Shown here: one piece after another, positions 33,360-43,327 of the stretch
How the letters are laid out: every line of letters begins with the position of its first letter
Numbering within the stretch: position 1 is the stretch's first letter
DNA from: an uncultured Lachnoclostridium sp.
GTDB lineage: Bacteria; Bacillota; Clostridia; Lachnospirales; Lachnospiraceae
Length of the DNA stretch: 55,148 nt
Assembly: GCA_946415315.1 (NCBI GenBank)
Contig: CAMKRZ010000021.1
Coordinates: 1-55,148 of the forward strand
Reading direction: 5' to 3'
Made by a program: the position numbers and the translations under genes
Notes under the pieces: generated by a model
Seen by the model: only the letters and a program-made list of their open reading frames with translations
What the model was told of the DNA's origin: nothing
The model's database searches: none

Positions 33360-33642
33360 ATGAGGAAAGAGAATACACCGACCAAAAAGCTTACCATATG
33401 GTATGCGAGAACTTACCGTAAACTGAATAATGAAGTGTTTATGATCCACGATGCGGATGTGCTTTCTACATATGCATATATGGAACTGGGTTGAAAACTG
33501 AAACTCACCGAATGGGACTTCAACAACGGCCTTGACAACTACCGGTGGTTTGCAGATGACTACGAGCAGTTCCGGGGCGCTCACGACGAGAATTGATTTT
33601 CCGGATGAACACATAACGGACCTCTACGACTACTGCAAGTGA
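33360..33642 (+). pseudogene. Broken small gene: in-frame TGA and a frameshift
   Basis: An ATG at 33360 opens MRKENTPTKKLTIWYARTYR and runs to a TGA at 33492. The same frame continues sensibly as KLKLTEWDFNNGLDNYRWFADDYEQFRGAHDEN up to 33594. The next frame then takes over with IDFPDEHITDLYDYCK and stops at 33640. Read together this is one acidic protein of about 93 residues with a nonsense codon and a 1- or 2-base shift near 33592. A terminator follows the restored end at once, as expected for a real gene end. I do not recognise the family. Readthrough or a selenocysteine is possible but the frameshift argues for decay or sequence error. Confidence 0.6.
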
Positions 33643-33650
33643 GATCCTTG

Positions 33651-33672
33651 CGGGCCGCAGAGGCCCGTTTTT
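33651..33672 (+). terminator. Terminator before the S10 operon
   Basis: CGGGCC pairs with GGCCCG around a 5-base loop, followed by TTTTT. Confidence 0.85.
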
Positions 33673-33734
33673 CTCGGAAAATGCAGGCTTTTCCGGGGTT
33701 TCGCAAATATTTTGAAAAATCTGAAAATTTCTTC

Positions 33735-33763
33735 TTGATTTTTGATCGCACATGATGTAATAT
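33735..33763 (+). promoter_or_regulatory. Promoter of the S10-spc ribosomal operon
   Basis: TTGATT at 33735-33740, 17 bases, then TAATAT at 33758-33763. Transcription would begin near 33770, giving a leader of about 275 bases. Confidence 0.75.
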
Positions 33764-33770
33764 TATCCAC

Positions 33771-34045
33771 GTTGTGACTATGATAGCGTTGAAGCGTGAG
33801 GTTGCTGCCCTCGTGGCAGGTTATTCCGTGGAGCGAATGTCAAGTTATGAAACTGGCGACAAGTCACTGTACCAAGGAAGTTCTGCCTCAGGCAGAGAAC
33901 ACGTGCGCAACAGCGCCGATTTGGTAACAGTAGCCAAGCAGTTTTGCTTGGCTGTTTTTACCGGATGGCAGGAAACACACGGAAGCGTGTACAGTAACCG
34001 CTTGTCGCACTGTAAAATTAGTGCGAAAGGAAGGCGGCTATTTTT
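33771..34045 (+). promoter_or_regulatory. Structured leader of the S10 operon
   Basis: GCGACAAG (33856-33863) pairs with CTTGTCGC (34001-34008), and ACTGTAC (33866-33872) with GTACAGT (33989-33995). Together they are a 15-bp helix with one internal loop that closes the region. Inside lie a hairpin GTTCTGCC/GGCAGAGAAC (about 33880-33900), the intrinsic terminator at 33928-33960 and ACAC/GTGT. The arrangement suggests feedback attenuation by a ribosomal protein of the operon, as L4 does in E. coli. I know no named leader with this shape. Confidence 0.6.
33928..33960 (+). terminator. Intrinsic terminator inside the rpsJ leader
   Basis: CAG-T-AGCCAAGC (33928-33939) pairs with GCTTGGCTG (33946-33954) and is followed by TTTTT. 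It lies before the first gene and so would act as an attenuator. Confidence 0.75.
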
Positions 34046-34363
34046 ATGGCAACAAAAGTAATGAGAATCACCCTGAAGGCTTACGAACATCAACTGATCG
34101 ATGCTTCCGCAGCCAAGATCGTGGACACGGCGAAGAAAACCGGCAGCAAGGTCAGCGGACCTGTGCCGTTGCCGACGAAGAAGGAAATCATCACGATCCT
34201 GAGAGCTACTCACAAGTATAAGGATTCGCGTGAGCAGTTCGAGCAGAGAACTCACAAGAGACTGATCGACATCATTGCACCGGCACAGAAGACGGTAGAT
34301 GCTCTTTCGAGTCTTGAGATGCCGGCCGGTGTGTACATCGGCATCAAGATGATCGACAAATAA
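34046..34363 (+). CDS. rpsJ: Ribosomal protein S10
   Basis: A 105-residue 30S head protein, also the transcription antitermination factor NusE. The beginning [28 protein letters not shown] and the [17 protein letters not shown] stretch are diagnostic. First gene of the S10 operon, 275 bases after the probable transcription start. The ATG follows AAAGGAAGG. Unlike many Firmicutes, no rpsL-rpsG-fusA-tuf block lies just upstream; wecB and a broken gene do. Confidence 0.98.
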   Translation: MATKVMRITLKAYEHQLIDASAAKIVDTAKKTGSKVSGPVPLPTKKEIITILRATHKYKDSREQFEQRTHKRLIDIIAPAQKTVDALSSLEMPAGVYIGIKMIDK

Positions 34364-34430
34364 ATCATCTTGTTATTTTAGAATGACCCTCTCGGGGGTC
34401 CGCTGTAGATGAAACAGGAGGTATTTACAG

Positions 34431-35066
34431 ATGAAGAAGGCTATTTTAGCTAAGAAAGTCGGAATGACGCAGATCTTCGATGAGAACGGCGCGTTTGTTC
34501 CGGTAACTGTGCTTCAGGCCGGTCCCTGCACGGTAGTTCAGAAGAAGACCGTGGATAAGGAAGGCTATGATGCGATCCAGGTTGGCTTCGGCGATATTCG
34601 CGAGAAGCTGGTCAACAAGCCGGTGAAGGGACATTTTGCCAAGGCCGGTGTTGCAGTTAAGAAGTATCTCAAGGAGTTCCGTTTTGAGGACGCTGCTTCC
34701 TATGAAGTAGGTCAGGAGATCAAGGCGGACATCTTCGCAAACGGTGATAAGGTTGATGCCGTCGGTATCAGCAAGGGTAAAGGTTACCAGGGCGCGATCA
34801 AGCGTTTCGGCCTCTCCCGCGGACCGATGAAGCACGGCTCCAAGTATCACAGACACGCAGGTTCCAACGGTTCGAGCGCTTCGCCGTCCCGCGTATTCAA
34901 GGGCAAGCATATGCCCGGCCAGATGGGCCATGTACGCGTGACTGTTCAGAATCTCGAGATCGTACGCGTGGATGCTGAGAACAACATGATCCTTGTCAAG
35001 GGTGCAGTACCCGGCGCTAAGAAGGGCCTGATCATCCTCAAGGAAACCGTTAAGATCGCGAAGTAA
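34431..35066 (+). CDS. rplC: Ribosomal protein L3
   Basis: A 211-residue 50S protein that starts assembly at the 3' end of 23S rRNA and reaches the peptidyl transferase centre. [14 protein letters not shown] at the N-terminus and [30 protein letters not shown] in the loop extension are diagnostic; the Gln modified by PrmB in some bacteria lies in GQMG. The ATG follows ACAGGAGG. It is 67 bases from rpsJ, a gap holding a small GACCC/GGGTC hairpin. Confidence 0.98.
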   Translation: MKKAILAKKVGMTQIFDENGAFVPVTVLQAGPCTVVQKKTVDKEGYDAIQVGFGDIREKLVNKPVKGHFAKAGVAVKKYLKEFRFEDAASYEVGQEIKADIFANGDKVDAVGISKGKGYQGAIKRFGLSRGPMKHGSKYHRHAGSNGSSASPSRVFKGKHMPGQMGHVRVTVQNLEIVRVDAENNMILVKGAVPGAKKGLIILKETVKIAK

Positions 35067-35090
35067 TCTTGAGAAAGGAGGAACAACATC

Positions 35091-35711
35091 ATGGCAGAAG
35101 TTAAAGTTTACAATAAAGAAGGCGCTGCGGTAGGCTCGCTCGAACTCGCTGACAGCGTGTTCGGTGTCGAGATCAACGAGCACCTGATGCACCTTGCGGT
35201 TGTTGCGCAGCTCGCCAACAAGCGCCAGGGTACGCAGAGCGCGCTGACGCGTGCAGAAGTCCGCGGCGGCGGTATCAAGCCCTGGAGACAGAAGGGTACC
35301 GGTCATGCAAGACAGGGTTCCATCCGTGCTCCTCAGTGGACCGGCGGCGGCGTTGTGTTCGCTCCGAAGCCCCGTGACTATTCCGTAAAGATGAACAAGA
35401 AAGAGAAGGCCGGTGCCATCAGGTCCGCGCTTTCCTCCAGAGTTGCCGAGGAGAAGATCTTTGTTATGGAGGATCTTGCATTCGACAGCATCAAGACGAA
35501 GCAGATCAAGGCTGTTCTGGACGGCCTGAAGCTTGACAGGGCGCTGATCGTGACCGCCGACAAGGATGAGAACGTCATTCTTTCCGCAAGAAACATCGCG
35601 GACGTACGCACGGTGACATCGAACGCCATCAACGTTTACGACATCCTCAAGTATAACAACCTTGTTATCACGAAGGACGCCGTTGCGAAGATCGAGGAGG
35701 TGTACGCATAA
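35091..35711 (+). CDS. rplD: Ribosomal protein L4
   Basis: A 206-residue 50S protein whose long loop lines the exit tunnel (RGGGIKPWRQKGTGHARQGSIRAPQW, about residues 60-87). In E. coli L4 represses its own operon through the S10 leader; a structured leader with a terminator is present here too, so L4 is the first candidate for binding it. The ATG follows AAAGGAGG. Its stop overlaps the rplW start by one base (TAATG). Confidence 0.98.
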   Translation: MAEVKVYNKEGAAVGSLELADSVFGVEINEHLMHLAVVAQLANKRQGTQSALTRAEVRGGGIKPWRQKGTGHARQGSIRAPQWTGGGVVFAPKPRDYSVKMNKKEKAGAIRSALSSRVAEEKIFVMEDLAFDSIKTKQIKAVLDGLKLDRALIVTADKDENVILSARNIADVRTVTSNAINVYDILKYNNLVITKDAVAKIEEVYA

Positions 35712-36022
35712 TGGCTGATTTGAAATACTACGACGTCATTCTCCGCCCGGTAGTAACCGAGAAGAGCATGAACGCGATGGCTGACAAGAAGTATGCATTT
35801 TACGTAAATCCCGATGCCACGAAGAGCCAGATCAAGGAAGCGGTTGAGAAGATGTTCGCGGGAACGAAGGTTGCCTCCGTCAACACGATGAACATCGTCG
35901 GCAAGACCCGCAGACGTAACGCGAACGGCGGCATCGTATCCGGCAAGACCGCCGAGCGCAAGAAGGCGATCGTACAGTTGACCGCAGACAGTGCAGAGAT
36001 CGAACTCTTCACAGGTCTGTAA
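35711..36022 (+). CDS. rplW: Ribosomal protein L23
   Basis: A 103-residue 50S protein at the tunnel exit, the docking site for trigger factor and [20 protein letters not shown] and [22 protein letters not shown] are typical. It shares one base with the rplD stop codon, so translation is coupled. Confidence 0.98.
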   Translation: MADLKYYDVILRPVVTEKSMNAMADKKYAFYVNPDATKSQIKEAVEKMFAGTKVASVNTMNIVGKTRRRNANGGIVSGKTAERKKAIVQLTADSAEIELFTGL

Positions 36023-36048
36023 AAAGTGGAACGAAAGGAGTAAACAAA

Positions 36049-36897
36049 ATGGGAATTAAGAAATACACTCCGTACACACCTTCGAGAAGAAACATGACCT
36101 GCTCGGATTTCGCAGAGATCACCTGCAGCAAGCCGGAGAAGTCGCTGTGCGTTTCGCTGAAGAAGTCGGCAGGCCGCAACAGCCAGGGCAAGATCACCGT
36201 TCGTCACATCGGCGGCGGTTCCAGAAGACTGTACAGAGTAATCGATTTTAAGAGAAAGAAAGATGACGTACCGGCGGTTGTCAAGACCATCGAGTATGAT
36301 CCCAACAGAACGGCCAACATCGCTCTGATCTGCTACGCAGACGGCGAGAAGGCTTACATCCTCGCACCGAACGGCCTCAAGGTCGGCATGAAGATCATGA
36401 ACGGCGCCAACGCGGAAGTTCGTATCGGCAACTGCCTTCCTCTTGACAGAATCCCGATCGGTACGATGATCCACAACATCGAGCTTTATCCCGGCAAGGG
36501 CGGCCAGCTGGTCCGCGCAGCCGGCAACAGCGCTCAGTTGATGGCTAAGGAAGGCAAGTACGCTACGCTGCGTCTTCCGTCCGGCGAGATGCGCATGGTT
36601 CCGATCGTGTGCCGCGCAACCATCGGCCAGCTCGGCAACATCGACCACGAGCTGATCAACATCGGCAAGGCCGGTCGTAAGCGCCATATGGGTATCCGTC
36701 CTACCGTTCGCGGTTCCGTAATGAACCCGAATGACCATCCTCACGGCGGTGGCGAAGGCAAGTGCGGTATCGGTCGTCCCGGTCCGAGCACGCCTTGGGG
36801 CAAGCCTGCTCTCGGTCTTAAGACCCGCATCAAGAACAAGCAGTCCAACAAGCTGATCATCCGCAGACGTGACGGAAGCACCATCAAGAACAAATAG
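36049..36897 (+). CDS. rplB: Ribosomal protein L2
   Basis: A 282-residue 50S protein next to the peptidyl transferase centre and needed for subunit joining. [16 protein letters not shown] at the start, the [33 protein letters not shown] core and [35 protein letters not shown] with the conserved late His are diagnostic. The ATG follows AAAGGAG. rpsS follows 13 bases later. Confidence 0.98.
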   Translation: MGIKKYTPYTPSRRNMTCSDFAEITCSKPEKSLCVSLKKSAGRNSQGKITVRHIGGGSRRLYRVIDFKRKKDDVPAVVKTIEYDPNRTANIALICYADGEKAYILAPNGLKVGMKIMNGANAEVRIGNCLPLDRIPIGTMIHNIELYPGKGGQLVRAAGNSAQLMAKEGKYATLRLPSGEMRMVPIVCRATIGQLGNIDHELINIGKAGRKRHMGIRPTVRGSVMNPNDHPHGGGEGKCGIGRPGPSTPWGKPALGLKTRIKNKQSNKLIIRRRDGSTIKNK

Positions 36898-36910
36898 GAG
36901 GTAAACCATA

Positions 36911-37186
36911 ATGGCACGTTCTTTGAAGAAGGGACCTTTCGCAGACCAGTATCTGCTTGACAAGGTCAACGACATGAATGAGAAGGGCGACAAGAGCGTC
37001 ATCAAGACGTGGTCCCGCCGCTCCACCATTTTCCCTGCCTTCGTAGGTCACACGATCGCCGTATATGACGGCAAGAAGCATGTTCCGGTATATGTGACTG
37101 AGGATATGGTTGGCCACAAGCTCGGCGAGTTCGTTGCGACGAGAAACTTCCGTGGACATGGCAAGGACGAGAAGAAGTCCAGGTAA
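36911..37186 (+). CDS. rpsS: Ribosomal protein S19
   Basis: A 91-residue 30S head protein that contacts the A-site finger of 23S r[21 protein letters not shown] and [36 protein letters not shown] are diagnostic. The ATG follows TAGGAGG, part of which overlaps the rplB stop. Confidence 0.98.
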   Translation: MARSLKKGPFADQYLLDKVNDMNEKGDKSVIKTWSRRSTIFPAFVGHTIAVYDGKKHVPVYVTEDMVGHKLGEFVATRNFRGHGKDEKKSR

Positions 37187-37279
37187 TAACAAGAACCGTC
37201 CGGACAAATCCGGACACGCGTGAACTTTGCGCAGGAAGAATGAATAACGGAGAACCGTTAATTGAAAGGAGATCATCTC

Positions 37280-37666
37280 ATGGCTAAAGGACATAGATCC
37301 CAGATCAAGAGAGAGAGAAACGCCAATGCGGACACGAGACCTTCCGCGAAGCTTTCCTTCGCCCGCGTTTCGTCCCAGAAGGCCTGCTTCGTACTTGACG
37401 CGATCCGCGGCAAGGATGTGCAGACGGCATTGGGTATTTTGGCATACAATCCCAGATACGCTTCGACGGTGATTGAGAAGCTTCTGAAGTCGGCAATCGC
37501 CAACGCCGAGAACAACAACGGCATGGATGTCAACAAGCTTTATATCGCCGAGTGCTACGCTAACAACGCTCCTACGATGAAGAGAATTCAGCCCAGAGCT
37601 CAGGGTCGTGCATACCACATCCTGAAGAGAATGAGCCACATCACCGTAGTACTGGATGAGAGATAA
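37280..37666 (+). CDS. rplV: Ribosomal protein L22
   Basis: A 128-residue 50S protein that forms part of the exit tunnel; its beta hairpin meets macrolides. The C-terminal [33 protein letters not shown] is diagnostic. I start at the ATG at 37280 ([10 protein letters not shown]), 8 bases after AAAGGAG; the in-frame start at 37262 includes that site. The gap from rpsS is 93 bases and contains no clear structure. Confidence 0.97.
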   Translation: MAKGHRSQIKRERNANADTRPSAKLSFARVSSQKACFVLDAIRGKDVQTALGILAYNPRYASTVIEKLLKSAIANAENNNGMDVNKLYIAECYANNAPTMKRIQPRAQGRAYHILKRMSHITVVLDER

Positions 37667-37677
37667 GGAGGTATCGC

Positions 37678-38334
37678 ATGGGACAGAAAGTTAATCCGCA
37701 TGGATTGAGAGTCGGCATCATCAGTGATTGGGACTCCAAATGGTATGCAGAAGCTGATTTTGCGGACAATCTTGTAGAGGATTACAAGATCCGTGAGTTT
37801 CTGAAGAAGAAGTTGTACAGCGCTGCGATCTCCAAGATCGACATCGAGCGCACGACGGATAAGATCAAGGTTTCGGTTTACACCGCTAAGCCCGGCGTTG
37901 TGATCGGCAAGGGCGGCACCGAGATCGAGAAACTGAAGGCTCAGGTACAGAAGTTTACGACGAAGAAGCTGAACCTTGAGATCCGCGAGATCAAGAGACC
38001 TGACAGCAACGCTCAGCTTGTTGCGGAGAACATCGCAGCTCAGCTTGAGAACCGTGTAAGCTTCCGTCGCGCCATGAAGTCCACGATGTCCCGCACGATG
38101 AAGAGCGGCGTTAAGGGTATCAAGACCTGCTGCGCCGGACGTCTCGGCGGTGCGGACATGGCACGTGTTGAGTACTACAGCGAGGGCACCATTCCGCTGC
38201 AGACGCTTCGCGCAAACATCGATTATGGTTTTGCTGAGGCGAACACAACGTACGGTAAAGTCGGTGTCAAGGTATGGATTTACCTTGGCGAGGTACTCCC
38301 TGCGAAGGGAAAAAAGGAAGGGAGCGATAAATAA
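37678..38334 (+). CDS. rpsC: Ribosomal protein S3
   Basis: A 218-residue 30S head protein at the mRNA entry, part of the ribosomal helicase. [13 protein letters not shown] at the N-terminus, the KH motif [17 protein letters not shown] and the C-terminal [45 protein letters not shown] are diagnostic. The ATG follows AAGGAGG. It ends directly before rplP (TAAATG). Confidence 0.98.
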   Translation: MGQKVNPHGLRVGIISDWDSKWYAEADFADNLVEDYKIREFLKKKLYSAAISKIDIERTTDKIKVSVYTAKPGVVIGKGGTEIEKLKAQVQKFTTKKLNLEIREIKRPDSNAQLVAENIAAQLENRVSFRRAMKSTMSRTMKSGVKGIKTCCAGRLGGADMARVEYYSEGTIPLQTLRANIDYGFAEANTTYGKVGVKVWIYLGEVLPAKGKKEGSDK

Positions 38335-38772
38335 ATGTTAATGCCTAAGAGAGTGAAACGGCGTAAGCAGTTTCGTGGAACGATGAGGGGTAAGGCGCTG
38401 CGCGGAAACACGATTTCCAACGGCGAGTACGGCATTGTCGCTACCGAGCCCTGCTGGATCAAGTCGAATCAGATTGAGGCAGCCCGTATCGCCATGACGC
38501 GTTACATCAAGCGTGGCGGTCAGGTTTGGATTAAGATTTTCCCGGATAAGCCTGTTACGGCGAAGCCTGCTGAGACCCGAATGGGTTCCGGAAAAGGCTC
38601 GACCGAGTTCTGGGTTGCTGTTGTTAAGCCCGGCCGTGTGATGTTTGAGATTGCCGGTGTTTCCGAGGAGATCGCAAGAGAGGCACTTCGTCTTGCAACG
38701 CACAAGCTGCCTTGCAAGTGCAAGATTGTTTCCCGCGAGGATTTGGAAGGAGGAATGGGCAGTGAAAACTAA
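38335..38772 (+). CDS. rplP: Ribosomal protein L16
   Basis: A 145-residue 50S protein that helps place A-site t[28 protein letters not shown] and [23 protein letters not shown] are diagnostic; the Arg hydroxylated by YcfD in some bacteria lies in this latter region. It starts right after the rpsC stop and overlaps rpmC by 11 bases. Confidence 0.98.
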   Translation: MLMPKRVKRRKQFRGTMRGKALRGNTISNGEYGIVATEPCWIKSNQIEAARIAMTRYIKRGGQVWIKIFPDKPVTAKPAETRMGSGKGSTEFWVAVVKPGRVMFEIAGVSEEIAREALRLATHKLPCKCKIVSREDLEGGMGSEN

Positions 38773-38971
38773 GAAGTATCTCGACGACCTTAAGTCGAAG
38801 TCGGTTTCCGAGCTGAACGATGACCTGGTTGCCGCTAAGAAGGAGCTCTTCAACCTGCGCTTCCAGAATGCTACGAATCAGCTGAACAATACAAGCAGAA
38901 TCAAAGAGGTTAGACGCAACATCGCGCGCATTCAGACGCTTCTTTCCGAGAAGGAAGCGGCCCGGAACTAA
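38762..38971 (+). CDS. rpmC: Ribosomal protein L29
   Basis: A 69-residue, two-helix 50S protein near the tunnel exit. [60 protein letters not shown] fits L29 throughout. The start is a GTG at 38762, preceded by GGAGGAATGGGCA within the end of rplP; longer in-frame starts add unrelated residues from rplP's other frame. Translation is coupled to rplP. Confidence 0.95.
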   Translation: MKTKKYLDDLKSKSVSELNDDLVAAKKELFNLRFQNATNQLNNTSRIKEVRRNIARIQTLLSEKEAARN

Positions 38972-38995
38972 CCTGGCTCGGAAAGGAGAATTCAA

Positions 38996-39250
38996 GTGGA
39001 AAGAAATTTGAGAAAAGTACGTACCGGCAAGGTCGTGAGCGATAAGATGGACAAAACCATCGTGGTTGCCGTTGTCGACAACGTCAAGCATCCTCTCTAC
39101 AACAAGATTGTGAAGAGAACCTACAAGCTGAAGGCGCATGACGAGAACAACGAGTGCAAGATCGGTGACCGTGTCAAGGTGATGGAGACGAGACCTCTCT
39201 CGAAGGATAAGAGATGGAGACTCGTTGAGATTGTAGAAAGAGCTAAGTAA
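38996..39250 (+). CDS. rpsQ: Ribosomal protein S17
   Basis: An 84-residue OB-fold 30S protein that binds 16S rRNA early in assembly. [24 protein letters not shown] and [36 protein letters not shown] are diagnostic. It starts with GTG, 7 bases after AAAGGAG. Confidence 0.97.
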   Translation: MERNLRKVRTGKVVSDKMDKTIVVAVVDNVKHPLYNKIVKRTYKLKAHDENNECKIGDRVKVMETRPLSKDKRWRLVEIVERAK

Positions 39251-39293
39251 TTCGCCGGCAAGCGTCGGATTACCATGAAAGGAGTTATGCGCT

Positions 39294-39662
39294 ATGATAC
39301 AAACAGAAACCAGACTGAAGGTTGCTGATAACACCGGTGCCAAGGAACTTCTCTGCATCCGTGTTATGGGCGGTTCTGTTAGAAGATATGCCGGCATCGG
39401 CGATATTATCATCGCATCTGTAAAGGACGCTACCCCCGGTGGCGTAGTAAAGAAGGGCGATGTAGTCAAGGCCGTCGTAGTTCGTACGGTCAAGAGCGTT
39501 CGCCGCAGAGACGGTTCCTACATCCGTTTCGACGAGAACGCAGCGGTGATTATTAAGGACGATTTGAACCCCAGAGGTACCCGTATCTTTGGACCGGTTG
39601 CGAGAGAGCTCCGTGACAAGAAGTTCACGAAGATCGTCTCCCTTGCTCCGGAAGTTCTGTAA
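39294..39662 (+). CDS. rplN: Ribosomal protein L14
   Basis: A 122-residue 50S interface protein, the docking site of the silencing factor Rsf[28 protein letters not shown] and the C-terminal [28 protein letters not shown] are diagnostic. The ATG follows AAAGGAG. rplX follows 12 bases after its stop. Confidence 0.98.
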   Translation: MIQTETRLKVADNTGAKELLCIRVMGGSVRRYAGIGDIIIASVKDATPGGVVKKGDVVKAVVVRTVKSVRRRDGSYIRFDENAAVIIKDDLNPRGTRIFGPVARELRDKKFTKIVSLAPEVL

Positions 39663-39674
39663 GGAGGCGTCGAT

Positions 39675-39992
39675 ATGGCTATGACGAAAATCAAGAAGGG
39701 CGACACTGTCAAGATCATTACCGGCAAGGACAAGGGCAGCGAGGGCAAGGTTCTTCGCGTTGAGGACGGTAAGGTTTTAGTACAGGGTTGCAACATGGTG
39801 AAGAAGCACCAGAAGGCAACGCAGGCGAACCCTAAGGGCGGCATCGAGAACAGAGAAGCATTGATCGACATCTCCAACGTGATGCTCGTACACAACGGAA
39901 AGCCTACGAGAGTCGGTTTCAAGACGGTTGCGGACAAGGACAAGACGAAGAAGGTCCGTTTCGCAAAGTCGACCGGCGATGTGATTGACTGA
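39675..39992 (+). CDS. rplX: Ribosomal protein L24
   Basis: A 105-residue 50S assembly-initiating protein with the KOW motif [51 protein letters not shown] is typical. The ATG follows AAGGAGG located at the rplN stop. Confidence 0.97.
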   Translation: MAMTKIKKGDTVKIITGKDKGSEGKVLRVEDGKVLVQGCNMVKKHQKATQANPKGGIENREALIDISNVMLVHNGKPTRVGFKTVADKDKTKKVRFAKSTGDVID

Positions 39993-40015
39993 TTCTGGAG
40001 AGGAGGCTAACTACG

Positions 40016-40555
40016 TTGACTAGATTAAAAGAAACTTATTTGAACGAGATCGCGGGAGCGATGCAGAAGAAGTTCGGTTACAAGAACGTGATGCAGATCC
40101 CGAAGCTCGATAAGATTGTGATCAACATGGGCGTGGGCGAGGCGAAGGAAAATGCCAAGGCTCTTGAGTCTGCCTGCAAGGATATGGAGATCATTGCCGG
40201 TCAGAAGCCCGTTATTACGAAGGCAAAGAAGTCCGTCGCGAACTTCAAGATCCGCGAGGGTGTTTCCATCGGCTGCAAGGTTACGCTCCGCGGCGACAAG
40301 ATGTATGAGTTTGCGGATCGTCTGATCAATCTTGCTCTGCCCCGCGTGCGTGACTTCCACGGTGTAAACCCGAATGCATTCGACGGCCGCGGCAACTACG
40401 CCGTAGGTATCAAGGAGCAGTTGATCTTTCCGGAGATCGAGTATGACAAGGTGGACAAGGTCCGCGGTATGGATGTCATTTTCGTAACGACGGCGAAGAC
40501 CGATGAGGAAGCTCGCGAGCTGCTGAGACTGTTCGGCATGCCGTTTGCCAAGTAA
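40016..40555 (+). CDS. rplE: Ribosomal protein L5
   Basis: A 179-residue 50S protein that binds 5S rRNA and contacts P-site t[49 protein letters not shown] and [25 protein letters not shown] are diagnostic. The start is a TTG at 40016, 9 bases after GGAGG. It matches the usual N-terminus (T-R-L-K-E-x-Y), and no ATG lies near enough to serve. Confidence 0.96.
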   Translation: MTRLKETYLNEIAGAMQKKFGYKNVMQIPKLDKIVINMGVGEAKENAKALESACKDMEIIAGQKPVITKAKKSVANFKIREGVSIGCKVTLRGDKMYEFADRLINLALPRVRDFHGVNPNAFDGRGNYAVGIKEQLIFPEIEYDKVDKVRGMDVIFVTTAKTDEEARELLRLFGMPFAK

Positions 40556-40573
40556 TAGGGAGGTACAGAATAC

Positions 40574-40759
40574 ATGGCTAAGTTATCGATGAAACTGAAG
40601 CAGCAGCGCACTCCGAAGTTCTCGACAAGAGCGTACACCCGTTGCAGACTTTGCGGACGTCCTCATGCGGTACTGAGAAAGTACGGCATCTGCCGCGTTT
40701 GCTTCCGCGAGCTGGCGTACAAGGGTCAGATCCCGGGTGTTAAGAAAGCAAGCTGGTAA
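40574..40759 (+). CDS. rpsZ: Ribosomal protein S14, zinc-binding type Z
   Basis: A 61-residue S14 of the short form. Its zinc ribbon is complete: CRLC near residue 24 and CRVC near residue 40, separated by 15 residues. [12 protein letters not shown]-like and [14 protein letters not shown] are diagnostic. A zinc-free S14 paralogue may exist elsewhere for zinc shortage but is not in this window. The ATG follows AGGGAGG. Confidence 0.97.
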   Translation: MAKLSMKLKQQRTPKFSTRAYTRCRLCGRPHAVLRKYGICRVCFRELAYKGQIPGVKKASW

Positions 40760-40807
40760 GCGTTACGTTGCGAGTTTGCACATACGGATAATAGGAGGTT
40801 AAATCAT

Positions 40808-41209
40808 ATGACTATGAGTGATCCGATTGCAGATATGCTTACGAGAATCCGTAACGCCAATACTGCAAAGCACGATACGGTAGACGTTCCCGCTTCCAAG
40901 ATGAAGGTTGCTATTGCCGACATCCTGGTTAAGGAAGGCTTCATCAACGGTTATAAGATGGTTGATGTCGGGAACTTCAAGGACATTCAGATCTCGCTGA
41001 AGTACGGCAAGGACAAGAATGTCAAGGCAATCACCGGAATCAAGAGAATTTCGAAGCCCGGCCTTCGCGTTTACGCGAACAAGGAAGATCTTCCCCGCGT
41101 TCTCGGCGGACTCGGTGTTGCAATCATTTCCACCAACAAGGGTATCATCACGGACAAGGAAGCGCGTCAGCTCAATGTGGGCGGTGAAGTGCTTGCTTAC
41201 GTCTGGTAA
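40808..41209 (+). CDS. rpsH: Ribosomal protein S8
   Basis: A 133-residue 30S protein that binds the central 16S domain; in E. coli it represses the spc operon. [31 protein letters not shown] and [33 protein letters not shown] are diagnostic. The ATG follows AGGAGG. No S8-binding mimic was recognised near rplE here. Confidence 0.98.
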   Translation: MTMSDPIADMLTRIRNANTAKHDTVDVPASKMKVAIADILVKEGFINGYKMVDVGNFKDIQISLKYGKDKNVKAITGIKRISKPGLRVYANKEDLPRVLGGLGVAIISTNKGIITDKEARQLNVGGEVLAYVW

Positions 41210-41230
41210 TCAGTCGAAGGAGGTACGGGC

Positions 41231-41773
41231 ATGTCACGTATAGGAAAAATGCCAATCGCCATTCCGGCCGGTGTCACGGTCGAGGTGGCAGAAAATAATA
41301 AAGTGACGGTTAAGGGACCTAAGGGCACCCTGGAGAGAGTACTCGCTCCCGAGCTTACCATCAAGATGGAAGACGGGCATATCGTTGTCGAGAGACCGAA
41401 CGATCTGAAGAGAATCAAGTCGCTGCATGGTCTCACGAGAACGCTTCTGAACAACATGGTTGTGGGCGTTACGAACGGTTATGAGAAGGTTCTTGAAGTG
41501 AACGGTGTCGGTTACCGTGCAGCTAAGCAGGGCAAAACGCTTGCGCTTACGCTCGGTTATTCGCATCCGGTCAACATGGAGGACCCGGACGGTATCGAGA
41601 CGGTTGTCGACGGTCAGAACAAGATCATCGTCAAGGGTATCGACAAGGAGAAAGTCGGACAGTACGCCGCTGAGATCAGAGACAAGAGAAGACCTGAGCC
41701 TTATAAGGGCAAGGGCATCAAGTACGCGGATGAGGTGATCCGTCGTAAGGTCGGCAAGACCGGTAAGAAGTAG
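41231..41773 (+). CDS. rplF: Ribosomal protein L6
   Basis: A 180-residue 50S protein near the factor-binding site. [19 protein letters not shown], the [28 protein letters not shown] core and [16 protein letters not shown]-type ending (here [28 protein letters not shown]) are diagnostic. The ATG follows AAGGAGG. Confidence 0.98.
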   Translation: MSRIGKMPIAIPAGVTVEVAENNKVTVKGPKGTLERVLAPELTIKMEDGHIVVERPNDLKRIKSLHGLTRTLLNNMVVGVTNGYEKVLEVNGVGYRAAKQGKTLALTLGYSHPVNMEDPDGIETVVDGQNKIIVKGIDKEKVGQYAAEIRDKRRPEPYKGKGIKYADEVIRRKVGKTGKK

Positions 41774-41787
41774 AAAGGAGAGTAAAA

Positions 41788-42156
41788 ATGGTTAGTAAAG
41801 AATGCAGATCAGAAGTACGTGCTAAAAAGCACATGAAGATTCGTAATCGTTTCTCCGGCACTGCTGAAAGACCGAGACTTGCTGTTTTCCGCAGCAACAA
41901 TCATATGTACTGCCAGGTCATCGATGACACGACGGGCAATACGCTGGTTGCAGCTTCCACTCTTGAGAAGGACGTGAAGGCACAGTGCGAGAAGACCAAC
42001 GATGTGGCTGCCGCGAAGATCCTCGGAACGGCAATCGCAAAGAAGGCTCTGGATAAGGGCATCGATACGGTTGTCTTTGACAGAGGCGGTTTCATATATG
42101 CAGGTAAGATTCAGGCTTTAGCAGACGCAGCACGCGAAGCCGGTCTGAACTTTTAA
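41788..42156 (+). CDS. rplR: Ribosomal protein L18
   Basis: A 122-residue 5S rRNA-binding 50S protein. [52 protein letters not shown] and [28 protein letters not shown] are diagnostic. The ATG follows GAAAGGAG. rpsE follows 14 bases later. Confidence 0.98.
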   Translation: MVSKECRSEVRAKKHMKIRNRFSGTAERPRLAVFRSNNHMYCQVIDDTTGNTLVAASTLEKDVKAQCEKTNDVAAAKILGTAIAKKALDKGIDTVVFDRGGFIYAGKIQALADAAREAGLNF

Positions 42157-42170
42157 TCGAGGAGGAAACT

Positions 42171-42674
42171 ATGAAGCGTACAATCATTGATACGAACCAG
42201 ACAGAACTGGAAGACAAGGTTGTCGAGATCAAGCGCGTCACCAAGGTTGTAAAGGGCGGCCGTACCATGCGTATCAGCGCACTGGTGGTTGTCGGTGACA
42301 AGAAGGGTCATGTCGGCGCAGGACTCGGCAAGGCTGCCGAAGTTCCGGAGGCAATTCGCAAGGCAAAGGAAGATGCCATGAAACATATGCTTACCCTTGC
42401 GATTGACGACAACGGTTCCGTTCCTCACGATTTCATTGGTCAGTTCGGCAGCTCTGAGATCCTTCTCAAGAGAGCTTCCGAAGGTACCGGTATCATCGCG
42501 GGCGGTCCTGCCCGTATCGTGCTGGAGCTTGCCGGCTATAAGAACATCCGTACGAAGTCCCTCGGTTCGAACAACAAGCGCAATGTCGTACTTGCGACAC
42601 TGTCCGGACTCGGCGAGCTGAAGACTCCGGAGCAGGTTGCAGCACTTCGCGGCATTTCCGTGAGCGATCTGTAA
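42171..42674 (+). CDS. rpsE: Ribosomal protein S5
   Basis: A 167-residue 30S protein involved in decoding accuracy and mRNA unwinding. [53 protein letters not shown] and the C-terminal [21 protein letters not shown] are diagnostic. The ATG follows GAGGAGG. Confidence 0.98.
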   Translation: MKRTIIDTNQTELEDKVVEIKRVTKVVKGGRTMRISALVVVGDKKGHVGAGLGKAAEVPEAIRKAKEDAMKHMLTLAIDDNGSVPHDFIGQFGSSEILLKRASEGTGIIAGGPARIVLELAGYKNIRTKSLGSNNKRNVVLATLSGLGELKTPEQVAALRGISVSDL

Positions 42675-42686
42675 GGAGGTAGCGAA

Positions 42687-42869
42687 ATGGCTGAGTTAAA
42701 AGTAACACTGGTGAAATCCACCATCGGTGCAATTCCGAAACATAAGAAAACCGTTGCTGCGCTTGGGCTTCACAAGCTTCACAGCAGCAACACGCTTCCG
42801 GACAATGAGGGAACCAGAGGCATGATCGCTCAGGTTCGTCATCTTGTCAAGGTTGAAGAGATTCAGTAA
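42687..42869 (+). CDS. rpmD: Ribosomal protein L30
   Basis: A 60-residue 50S protein. [56 protein letters not shown] is L30 from end to end. The ATG follows AAGGAGG placed at the rpsE stop. Confidence 0.97.
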   Translation: MAELKVTLVKSTIGAIPKHKKTVAALGLHKLHSSNTLPDNEGTRGMIAQVRHLVKVEEIQ

Positions 42870-42885
42870 CAAGGAGGTGCATACG

Positions 42886-43326
42886 ATGAATTTGGCAGAG
42901 TTAAGACCCGCTGAGGGTTCCAAGCACAGCGATAACTTCCGCCGCGGCCGCGGACACGGTTCGGGCAACGGCAAGACCGCAGGTAAGGGACACAAGGGTC
43001 AGAAGGCACGTTCCGGAGCTCCGAGAACGGGTTTCGAAGGCGGTCAGATGCCTTTGTACCGTCGCCTTCCGAAGAGAGGCTTCAAGAACATCAATTCCAA
43101 GAATATTGTGGCGATCAATGTCTCCATGTTGAACCGTTTTGAGGACGGCGCTTCGGTAACCGTGGAATCTCTGATGGAGATCGGTCTGGTGAGCAATCCC
43201 GGAGACGGTGTGAAGATCCTCGGAAACGGCGAGCTTACCAAGAAGCTGAACGTTGCGGTTGACGCCTACAGCGCATCTGCAATCGAGAAGATTCAGGCGC
43301 TTGGTGGAACTGCAGAGGTGAAGTAA
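42886..43326 (+). CDS. rplO: Ribosomal protein L15
   Basis: A 146-residue 50S protein that joins late in assembly. [44 protein letters not shown] at the N-terminus and [18 protein letters not shown] are diagnostic. I start at the ATG at 42886 after AAGGAGGTG; the in-frame start at 42844 lies within rpmD. secY starts 1 base after its stop codon. Confidence 0.97.
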   Translation: MNLAELRPAEGSKHSDNFRRGRGHGSGNGKTAGKGHKGQKARSGAPRTGFEGGQMPLYRRLPKRGFKNINSKNIVAINVSMLNRFEDGASVTVESLMEIGLVSNPGDGVKILGNGELTKKLNVAVDAYSASAIEKIQALGGTAEVK

Positions 43327-43327
43327 A

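Noticed and set aside
33492-33494. Selenocysteine at the in-frame TGA
   Set aside because: No hairpin of SECIS type was evident just after the codon, and the same gene also has a frameshift, so decay or sequence error is the simpler view. Kept as a finding, not as a selenoprotein.
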